Shown here one piece after another: positions 1 through 4,685 of a stretch of 7,335 nucleotides of DNA. The notes beneath the pieces were generated by a model. It saw nothing but the letters and a program-made list of their open reading frames with translations. It searched no databases and was not told the DNA's origin. Each line of letters begins with the position of its first letter. Positions within the stretch are counted from its first letter, which is position 1. A program made the translations under genes and the position numbers. The DNA comes from JBEKYH01 sp049511115 (GTDB taxonomy: Bacteria; Planctomycetota; Phycisphaerae; Tepidisphaerales; Tepidisphaeraceae). Where the stretch lies: contig JBEKYH010000255.1 of assembly GCA_049511115.1 (NCBI GenBank), positions 1-7,335 of the forward strand, in the 5' to 3' direction.

Positions 1-1420
1 TGGGAGGAGTTGTATCGACGCTGGCGGCGATTGACACGCCGGTATTGCCAAGGCTTGGCGTAAACGAGAAACTTCCGCCGCCTTGCGTAGTCGTGGCGCT
101 GAAGGAGCCGCCTTCACCGGGATAAGTGATGATGTTGAAATTGTCGCCGTTGGACGGCGTGTAAGTGTTGAGGATCACGGTATCGAGCGTTCCGCCGAGG
201 GTCGCGACATCGGTCGAATTCAGCGTGCCGTAATCCCCGGTGGCGGTGCCGCCGACCTGCACAGTGAGCGTGCCGCCGCTGGTCTGGGTATAGCCGCCCA
301 TGACGTCGAAGGTGCTGCCTTGGCCGATGTCCAGATCGCCGTCATTGATGAAATCGCCAGCGGTGGTGTAATCGGCGCCGTTCTCGATGGTCATATCGCC
401 GGAGTTGCGGTTCAGGTTGGAAATACCGGTGATGTTCGAGCCGACGCCATTGACAATGAGCGTGCCCTGATTGGCGGTGACCGAATCGCCCGCCGGGAAG
501 GACGGCAAATTCAATGTGGCGCCGTTGACGGCGGCAAAAGTCCCGCCGGTGATGGTCAGGTTGCTGTCAGGGACCGGCATACCGGCGAGGGTGCCATCGG
601 TGTTGGAATAAGTGGGGACCTGGATCTGCGTCAGCGTGGTGGAGGTCAGGGAGAGTTGACCGGAACCGGCTTGGATGGTGCCGTTATTGATAAGCGCGGG
701 AGAGACAGTGGAGTCGCCGGTTCCGCCGGTCTTCTCGAAGAGTCCACCGGTCTCGTTGACGAGGGTGCCGGCAAAGGCGCCGAGGAATTCGGTCGACACG
801 AGGTTGGCATCGCCGGTGATGTCGTAGGTGCCGAAATTGTCGATGGCCGAGACTTCATTAAAGGTGAGCGTGCCGGAACTCTGGTTGATCGTTCCCAGGT
901 TCTCAAGAGTGCCGAAAATCTGGCCCGAAGCATCGAGGGTAAGCGTGCCGGAGAGGTTCATGACACCGCTGGCGGCGTTGATGACTTTGCTTTGCTGAAG
1001 GTTGATGGCGCCGCCGGTCCAGGTGGTTGTGCCGACGAGGGTGAGTGTGCCGCTGCCGACGGCGATGGTTCCGATGGTGCCGCCGATATCGAGCGAGCCG
1101 TTGACGGTGGAAGGATCGGCTCCGAGGTTGAGCGTTCCGCCGCTGACGACTTCCAACGTCGAACCGGTGGCGGTGGTGACGCTGTCAGCGGATTCGGTAT
1201 CGGAAACGGTCACATCCGCGCCGGTGGGAATGGTGACGTCGTCAGTGCCATCGGGAACGGCGTTGGTGCTCCAATTGGCGGCGACGTTCCAGTTGCCGGT
1301 GGTCCCGGTCCAGGTCACCGGCGTTCCGGTCAGCAGGAACCTTGATTCAAGACCTTCGATGACGCAGGCAAGCTCAAGACGAACAGACTTCTTTGCTTTG
1401 GTTTGTGCGGCGCGGCTCAT
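1..1420 (-). CDS. LEPR-XLL-like beta-strand-repeat surface protein (5' part, runs off left edge)
   Basis: Reading the minus strand from the ATG at 1420 gives 473 uninterrupted codons to the window edge. The N-terminus is basic (MSRAAQTKAKK). At residues 24-30 it has LESRFLL, a variant of the LEPR-XLL motif found at the N-termini of large planctomycete exported proteins. Residues 36-50 (WTGTTGNWNVAANW) match the W-x-G...NW...NW opening common in beta-helix adhesin-like proteins. The rest is rich in G, T, N, S and V, with recurring blocks such as GTLTLVG, SGTLTLD, SGTLTF and GGTLTVQVGG. YTQTSGGTL (377-385) and ATLGGTLDTV (406-415) resemble the closing part of autotransporter-associated strand repeats. 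There is almost no cysteine. I infer an extracellular or cell-surface structural or adhesive role; the ligand is unknown. No classical Sec signal peptide is obvious, so the LEPR region may take that role. AGAGGA sits 7 nt before the start. The C-terminus is not visible. Confidence 0.85.
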   Translation of the reverse strand, partial: MSRAAQTKAKKSVRLELACVIEGLESRFLLTGTPVTWTGTTGNWNVAANWSTNAVPDGTDDVTIPTGADVTVSDTESADSVTTATGSTLEVVSGGTLNLGADPSTVNGSLDIGGTIGTIAVGSGTLTLVGTTTWTGGAINLQQSKVINAASGVMNLSGTLTLDASGQIFGTLENLGTINQSSGTLTFNEVSAIDNFGTYDITGDANLVSTEFLGAFAGTLVNETGGLFEKTGGTGDSTVSPALINNGTIQAGSGQLSLTSTTLTQIQVPTYSNTDGTLAGMPVPDSNLTITGGTFAAVNGATLNLPSFPAGDSVTANQGTLIVNGVGSNITGISNLNRNSGDMTIENGADYTTAGDFINDGDLDIGQGSTFDVMGGYTQTSGGTLTVQVGGTATGDYGTLNSTDVATLGGTLDTVILNTYTPSNGDNFNIITYPGEGGSFSATTTQGGGSFSFTPSLGNTGVSIAASVDTTPP

Positions 1421-1617
1421 TACAAAATCCTCTTTAAAAACATCACAACGGGAATGCAACAACTGTACTGAATTTAACCCATTTATAGCTTAGCGGCCAA
1501 TATCAATCTTGGGCAATCAGAGATTACAGCAAATAAGGCGGGTAAAAGCATGATTTTGCAACCCGGTATGGTTGTATGGGTAGAACAGCCGTCGCAAAAC
1601 GGTTATAACGTCGCCGC
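1421..1617. promoter_or_regulatory. Divergent spacer between the surface-protein gene and fabG
   Basis: This 197-bp stretch separates two divergent genes and is AT-richer than its flanks, so both promoters probably lie here. On the minus strand a TATAAA (complement of 1482-1487) lies about 60 bp before the surface-protein ATG. The nearest -35-like words (complement of 1501-1506, TTGATA; complement of 1511-1516, TTGCCC) are spaced 13 and 23 bp from it, so I do not call a promoter there. On the plus strand TATAAC at 1604-1609 sits 8 nt before the fabG ATG, with no convincing -35. The spacer also holds the leader ORF described separately. Confidence 0.5.
1428..1433 (-). promoter_or_regulatory. 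Shine-Dalgarno site of the surface-protein gene
   Basis: The minus strand reads AGAGGA followed by a 7-nt spacer (ttttgta) and then ATG at 1420. This is a good ribosome binding site at normal spacing. It fixes the start of the minus-strand gene and supports that frame over the overlapping plus-strand frames. Confidence 0.75.
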
Positions 1618-1621
1618 ATGA
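1550..1621 (+). CDS. Possible 23-codon leader ORF overlapping the fabG start
   Basis: A 23-codon frame begins MILQPGMVVW and ends NGYNVAA. Its TGA stop at 1619-1621 shares the ATGA tetranucleotide with the fabG ATG at 1618. Upstream, TAAGGCGGGT (1534-1543) closely resembles TAAGGAGGTG and lies about 7 nt before this ATG. fabG itself has no such site, so the ribosome may load here and re-initiate at fabG. The peptide has no recognisable domain, no membrane segment and no run of a single amino acid as in classical attenuators. The frame and the motif are directly visible; translation and coupling are inferred. It could be a chance ORF. Confidence 0.35.
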   Translation: MILQPGMVVWVEQPSQNGYNVAA

Positions 1622-2355
1622 ACGAACAGCGTGTGGCATTGGTTACAGGCGGGTCGCGCGGGATCGGGGCGGCGATCGTCCGCCGTCTCGCCGCCGACGG
1701 CTTTTACGTCGTCGCATTGGCGCGCGATCCGGTCAAATTGGCCGAGGTGGTGGCCCAGTCTACCGAGGCGGCCGGCAAGGCGGAGGCGTTGGTCTGCGAT
1801 ATCTCAGACGCCAAGGCGCTGGCGGCGGCGGTCGAAGCGGTGGCGGAAAAACACGGGCGGCTGGATGTGCTGGTCAACAACGCCGGCATTACGCGCGACG
1901 GACTGGTCTTGCGCATGGACGACGAGGATTTTGATCTGGTCATCAACACGAATTTGAAAAGTGCTTTTGTCGCCATCCGGGCGGCGGCCCGCTCGATGAT
2001 GCGGGGCAAATGGGGGCGGATCATTAATATCAGTTCGGTGTCGGGTGTGGCGGGAAATGCCGGGCAGGCCAATTATGCCGCGAGCAAGGCGGGAATGATC
2101 GGGCTGGCCAAGAGCGTCGCCAAGGAACTGGCCGGCAAGAACATCACGTGCAATGTGGTGGCGCCGGGGTTTATCACGACCGACATGACCGATGTCCTCA
2201 ACGATCAGATCAAGGAGCAAGTCAAGCAATTCATTCCCCTCAAGCGATTCGGCCAGCCGCAGGAAATCGCCGCGGCCGTGAGCTTTCTGGCGGGACCTGA
2301 CAGCGGTTATATTACCGGGCAGGTCTTAGTCGTTGACGGGGGAATGGTGATGTAA
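1618..2355 (+). CDS. fabG: 3-oxoacyl-[ACP] reductase FabG
   Basis: FabG performs the NADPH-dependent reduction of 3-ketoacyl-ACP to 3-hydroxyacyl-ACP in the elongation cycle of type II fatty-acid synthesis, in the cytoplasm. The 245-residue protein is a classical short-chain dehydrogenase of normal FabG length (E. coli 244). Visible motifs are the nucleotide-binding TGGSRGIG (10-17), NNAG (87-90), and a catalytic set at N112, S140, Y153 and K157 in the YAASK context. NVVAPGFITTDM (179-190) and the C-terminal GQVLVVDGG are FabG-typical. The start is secure: an in-frame TAA lies at 1606-1608 and no start codon lies between it and 1618. There is no Shine-Dalgarno site, and the ATG overlaps the stop of the leader ORF. 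acpP and fabF follow on the same strand, which separates it from the many other SDR oxidoreductases. Confidence 0.96.
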   Translation: MNEQRVALVTGGSRGIGAAIVRRLAADGFYVVALARDPVKLAEVVAQSTEAAGKAEALVCDISDAKALAAAVEAVAEKHGRLDVLVNNAGITRDGLVLRMDDEDFDLVINTNLKSAFVAIRAAARSMMRGKWGRIINISSVSGVAGNAGQANYAASKAGMIGLAKSVAKELAGKNITCNVVAPGFITTDMTDVLNDQIKEQVKQFIPLKRFGQPQEIAAAVSFLAGPDSGYITGQVLVVDGGMVM

Positions 2356-2366
2356 TCCACGCTAAA

Positions 2367-2447
2367 GGCCTGAGGACTGAGGACTGAGGACTGAGGGAAA
2401 ACAGAAGCGTGCCTCTCAGTCCTTAGTCCTCGGCCCGCAGTCCTGAG
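2367..2447. repeat. TGAGGAC heptamer tandem repeat forming a long stem-loop
   Basis: TGAGGAC occurs three times head to tail at 2371-2391, with a partial fourth copy (TGAGG) at 2392-2396. The same word returns inverted at 2415-2431 (CTCAGTCC then TTAGTCCTC) and again near 2438-2447 (CAGTCCTGAG). Pairing 2372-2388 with 2415-2431 gives a 17-bp stem with one G-U wobble. GGCC at 2367-2370 pairs with GGCC at 2432-2435 after a bulged T, extending the stem to about 21 bp. A second register is possible because the repeat is tandem. No T-tract follows, so it is not a standard intrinsic terminator. It lies 12 bp after the fabG stop and could stabilise or end the fabG transcript, or simply be a dispersed repeat. 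Confidence 0.8.
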
Positions 2448-2458
2448 CAAACGGCTGG

Positions 2459-2485
2459 TTGCAAACCGGCTGGGCACGGTATAGT
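2459..2485 (+). promoter_or_regulatory. Candidate sigma-70-type promoter for acpP
   Basis: TATAGT at 2480-2485 matches the -10 consensus at five of six positions. TTGCAA at 2459-2464 is a partial -35 match with a short 15-bp spacer. Transcription would start near 2492, leaving a 5' leader of about 45 nt before the acpP ATG. A promoter downstream of the heptamer hairpin would allow acpP to be expressed more strongly than fabG, which fits the high cellular demand for ACP. The call rests on motif matching alone, and the spacer is suboptimal. Confidence 0.35.
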
Positions 2486-2536
2486 CTCTCAAGGCCATCG
2501 GGCTACGTTGGCTCGGGGAAAGGTCCAGGTGAAGAA

Positions 2537-2797
2537 ATGGCAGGACAGGTACAATCTATGGAAGACATTGAGCAGAAAGTCATTGAGATCGTCAGCGAGC
2601 AGATGGGCGTTGACAAGAGCGAAATCACTCGCGAGACGCACTTCATCAACGACCTCAACGCCGATTCTCTGGATACCGTCGAGCTGGTGATGGAGTTCGA
2701 GGATGAATTTGAACTGTCCATTCCCGACGAGGAAGCGGAGAAGATCCAGACCGTCGGGCAAGCCATCGATTACATCAAGGAACACACCGGCAAGTAG
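2537..2797 (+). CDS. acpP: Acyl carrier protein
   Basis: ACP carries the growing acyl chain on a 4'-phosphopantetheine arm through FabF, FabG and the other fatty-acid synthase enzymes. The protein is small and acidic. DSL at residues 43-45 holds the modified serine, S44, in the context LNADSLDTVELVMEFEDEF, almost identical to E. coli ACP. IPDEEAEKI (62-70) and the closing AIDYIKEH are also family-typical. I chose ATG 2537 (86 aa) because AGGTGA at 2527-2532 matches the 3' part of the anti-SD pairing region at suitable spacing. The internal ATG at 2558 would give 79 aa, closer to E. coli (78 aa), and is a real alternative with a weaker site. The frame is open upstream to 2459, but that N-terminus does not look like ACP. 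fabG lies 181 bp upstream and fabF 122 bp downstream. Confidence 0.95.
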   Translation: MAGQVQSMEDIEQKVIEIVSEQMGVDKSEITRETHFINDLNADSLDTVELVMEFEDEFELSIPDEEAEKIQTVGQAIDYIKEHTGK

Positions 2798-2807
2798 CCG
2801 CCGGTTT

Positions 2808-2830
2808 GCGCGCCGCCGCATTTGGCGCGC
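2808..2830. other. GC-rich hairpin after acpP
   Basis: GCGCGCC at 2808-2814 pairs perfectly with GGCGCGC at 2824-2830 around a 9-nt loop. It begins 10 bp after the acpP stop codon. With no following T-tract it is not a canonical terminator. It may protect the 3' end of an abundant acpP message or attenuate read-through into fabF. Confidence 0.45.
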
Positions 2831-2845
2831 TATGATTGCGTGTCC

Positions 2846-2867
2846 CGCGCCAAAGCGTAAAGGCGCG
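2846..2867. other. Second GC hairpin between acpP and fabF
   Basis: CGCGCC at 2846-2851 pairs with GGCGCG at 2862-2867 across a 10-nt loop. It uses nearly the same arm sequence as the hairpin at 2808-2830, so the four arms could exchange partners and form mutually exclusive structures. The second arm contains the AAGG that could serve as a ribosome site for the mini-ORF at 2874. Confidence 0.35.
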
Positions 2868-2873
2868 CCCATA

Positions 2874-2923
2874 ATGCGGCACGCGAAATGGGCGGGATGA
2901 GAGTTGGGTTTAGCGCTTCATGA
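2874..2923 (+). other. Chain of two 8-codon mini-ORFs leading into fabF
   Basis: MRHAKWAG (2874-2900) ends in a TGA that shares ATGA (2897-2900) with the start of MRVGFSAS (2897-2923). That second frame ends in a TGA sharing ATGA (2920-2923) with the fabF start. The first frame can also start at 2832 in the same reading frame (MIACPAP..., 22 codons). TAAAGG at 2858-2863 lies 10 nt before the ATG at 2874. fabF has no Shine-Dalgarno site of its own. The overlaps are visible; ribosome coupling through them is inferred. Confidence 0.3.
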
Positions 2924-4161
2924 GTCAACGCCGCGTCGTCATTACAGGCCTGGGGGTGGTCACATCACTGGGTGAGACCGCTGATTTAGTCTGGGATAGC
3001 CTGTGCGCCGGGAAATCCGGCATCGGCCCCGTCACCCGATTTGATTTTTCTTCCTTCCCCGTGCGGTTTGGCGGGGAGTGCACGAGCTTTGACGTCACCA
3101 AATATGGCGTGGATTTCCGCGAATCCAAACGGCTGGACCGATTCGGCCAGTTTGGTCTGGCGGCCAGCGTGTCGGCGGTCAAGGATGCGGGGATTGATTT
3201 TGAGAAGGAAGACCGGTTCCGGTGCGGGGTGGTCATTGGAAGCGGGATCGGCGGCATCGAAACGCTTGAAGAGCAGAACAAGATTCTCGTGGCCCGCGGC
3301 GTGAGTCGCGTGAGCCCGTTTACGGTGCCGAGGCTGATGGTCAATGCGGCCAGCGGGAACGTGTCGATCCTGTTTGGAATTCATGGTCCCAATACGGCGG
3401 TAGCCACGGCGTGCGCGACGGGAGCCAATGCCATCGGGGATGGCGCTCGGTTTATCCAGCACGATCTGGCGGATGTGATGATCGCCGGCGGGTCGGAGGC
3501 GGCGCTGTGCGGGCTGGGAATGGCCAGCTTCTGCGCGGCCCGCGCGTTGTCCACGCGTAACGACGCACCGGCAAAGGCGAGCCGCCCCTGGGACCGCGAC
3601 CGGGATGGGTTTGTCATGGCCGAAGGGGCGGGCGTGGTCATTCTTGAAGAAGTCGAGCACGCGAAAAAGCGCGGGGCGCGAATCTACGCCGAGTTGGTCG
3701 GGTATGGGATGAGCGGCGACGCCTATCACATCACGGCGCCCGATGAAAACGGCAAAGGCGCGTGCAAGGCCATGGAATTGGCCCTTGCTGACGCGAAGAT
3801 TGGCGCGGACGCCATCGATTACATCAACGCCCACGGGACGAGCACGCCGCTGGGAGATGTGGCGGAAACCCGGGCGGTGAAGAAGACATTCGGCGCCCAC
3901 GCCCGCCGGGTGGCGATGAGTTCAACCAAGGGCGCACTGGGCCATAGCCTGGGGGCGAGCGGCGGAGTGGAGAGCGTAATCACGGCTCTGACAGTCTCCC
4001 GTAATCTGATTCCGCCCACGATCAATCTGGACAATCCTGATCCTGAATGCGATCTTGATTACGTGCCGCACAAGGCGCGTGATCTGAAGGTCACCTATGC
4101 CATGAAGAATAGTTTCGGATTCGGCGGCCATAACGTGTCGCTGGTATTCCGCAAATTTTAG
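2920..4161 (+). CDS. fabF: 3-oxoacyl-[ACP] synthase II FabF
   Basis: FabF carries out the decarboxylating condensation of malonyl-ACP with acyl-ACP, the chain-elongating step of fatty-acid synthesis. The 413 residues match the family length. The thiolase-fold catalytic set is complete: C165 in TACATGAN, H305 in NAHGTSTPLGD, K337 in SSTKGALGHSLGASGG, and H342 in the same motif. The C-terminal gating loop NSFGFGGHN (397-405) is present, with H where E. coli has T (GFGGTN), a common variant. The conserved Cys-His-His set indicates the FabF/FabB elongating type rather than FabH. The start is fixed by an in-frame TAG at 2911-2913, only 6 bp upstream. There is no good Shine-Dalgarno site; initiation may depend on the preceding mini-ORF. 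The placement after fabG and acpP supports housekeeping fatty-acid synthesis rather than a polyketide pathway. Confidence 0.96.
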   Translation: MSQRRVVITGLGVVTSLGETADLVWDSLCAGKSGIGPVTRFDFSSFPVRFGGECTSFDVTKYGVDFRESKRLDRFGQFGLAASVSAVKDAGIDFEKEDRFRCGVVIGSGIGGIETLEEQNKILVARGVSRVSPFTVPRLMVNAASGNVSILFGIHGPNTAVATACATGANAIGDGARFIQHDLADVMIAGGSEAALCGLGMASFCAARALSTRNDAPAKASRPWDRDRDGFVMAEGAGVVILEEVEHAKKRGARIYAELVGYGMSGDAYHITAPDENGKGACKAMELALADAKIGADAIDYINAHGTSTPLGDVAETRAVKKTFGAHARRVAMSSTKGALGHSLGASGGVESVITALTVSRNLIPPTINLDNPDPECDLDYVPHKARDLKVTYAMKNSFGFGGHNVSLVFRKF

Positions 4162-4245
4162 GGCATAATTGCAGCGACAATTGAGGCCACGGCCAGGGAC
4201 GGCCGATAAGTGCAACAGCGGCGCTTACGTTAAGGATGACGACCC

Positions 4246-4554
4246 ATGCCTGTTCTTCACGCCCCATCAAGGCCCGGACCCGCCGGCGCCGAAGGTGAAT
4301 TGGAACGAATTCTCCATCTGCAAGTGCCGGTGATCGTTAAACTCGCCGAGCGGAAATTGAATGTTAATGAGGTCATGCGCCTGGGAACAGGGGCGATCAT
4401 TGAATTTTTCAAGAGCAGCGATGAGCCGCTGGAATTGATGATTAACAACAAGGTCATCGGGGTGGGGGAGGCGGTTAAGGTCGGCGAGAATTTCGGGTTG
4501 CGACTCACGCAGATCGGGGATGTGCGGCAGATTATTCAGTCGCTGGGGCGGTGA
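4246..4554 (+). CDS. fliN: FliN-type flagellar motor switch protein (SpoA domain)
   Basis: FliN forms part of the flagellar C-ring on the cytoplasmic face of the motor and helps set rotation direction and export. The 102-residue protein is essentially one SpoA domain. ILHLQVPVIVKLAERKLNV (22-40) matches the usual LLDIPV-x-V-x-LG start. VMRLGTGAIIEF (43-54), the EPLELMINNKVIGVGEAVKVGENFG stretch (60-84) and LRLTQI (85-90) follow in family order. About 20 residues rich in Pro, Gly and Ala precede the domain. TAAGGA at 4231-4236 gives a good ribosome site 9 nt before the ATG. It lies 84 bp after fabF and could share its transcript. No other flagellar gene is in the window. A type III secretion C-ring protein (SctQ C-terminal type) has the same fold and cannot be excluded without further context. 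Confidence 0.9.
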   Translation: MPVLHAPSRPGPAGAEGELERILHLQVPVIVKLAERKLNVNEVMRLGTGAIIEFFKSSDEPLELMINNKVIGVGEAVKVGENFGLRLTQIGDVRQIIQSLGR

Positions 4555-4577
4555 AAAAATCGAAGATTTTTACCGCC
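4547..4577. terminator. Stem-loop overlapping the fliN stop codon
   Basis: GGCGGT (4547-4552) pairs with ACCGCC (4572-4577), and AAAAATC (4555-4561) pairs with GATTTTT (4565-4571). This gives a 13-bp stem with a 2-nt bulge (GA at 4553-4554) and a GAA loop. The GC pairs are at the base and the A/T tract is inside, the reverse of a canonical intrinsic terminator, so termination is uncertain. The right arm merges with the start of the 9-bp-periodic repeat that follows. Confidence 0.35.
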
Positions 4578-4598
4578 AAGACGCGAAGACCGCGAAGA
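4572..4598 (+). repeat. 9-bp-periodic repeat, forward copy of an inverted pair
   Basis: A 27-bp unit built on the word (g/c)acgcgaag, starting accgccaag and ending ccgcgaaga. It matches the reverse complement of 4697-4723 at 25 of 27 positions. It is non-coding here, just after fliN. Repeats of this wording are, as far as I recall, dispersed in many planctomycete genomes; copy number in this genome cannot be judged from the window. Confidence 0.75.
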
Positions 4599-4618
4599 GA
4601 AAACAAGATTCACCACCC

Positions 4619-4634
4619 GGTCGCGGTAGCGACC
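4619..4634. repeat. Perfect 6-bp hairpin with GGTA loop
   Basis: GGTCGC (4619-4624) and GCGACC (4629-4634) form a perfect stem around GGTA. It lies between the other short repeats in the fliN-cca spacer and may be a dispersed palindromic element rather than a terminator, since no T-tract follows. Confidence 0.5.
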
Positions 4635-4638
4635 TGGA

Positions 4639-4656
4639 GGCGCAGAGGACGCAGAG
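4639..4656 (+). repeat. 9-bp tandem repeat ggcgcagag/gacgcagag
   Basis: Two adjacent 9-mers, ggcgcagag and gacgcagag, differ at one base. They share the 9-bp period and the core R-c-g-c-R-R-a-g with the 'gacgcgaag' repeats on either side, but they are a distinct variant. Non-coding. Confidence 0.6.
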
Positions 4657-4685
4657 TAGATAAGAGAAGAACATTGATTTTGTAT

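Noticed and set aside
83..1345. 420-codon plus-strand frame
   Set aside because: It is antisense to the minus-strand beta-strand-repeat gene. Its product shows no family features, and the minus strand has a good ribosome site and a coherent repeat protein.
1002..1493. 163-codon plus-strand frame reaching into the divergent spacer
   Set aside because: It overlaps the surface-protein start antisense, is dominated by P, V, T and S from the complementary repeats, and has no recognisable domain.
2371..2447. Heptamer array as a CRISPR
   Set aside because: The repeat unit is 7 bp with no spacers and includes inverted copies, unlike a CRISPR array.
2986..3900. 304-codon minus-strand frame inside fabF
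   Set aside because: It is a shadow of fabF. The plus strand has the complete Cys-His-His catalytic set and the minus product is unrecognisable.
4164..4182. CATAAT as a -10 box and AATTG/CAATT hairpin upstream of fliN
   Set aside because: There is no -35 at a suitable distance and the stem is only 5 bp of mainly A/T pairs, too weak to annotate.
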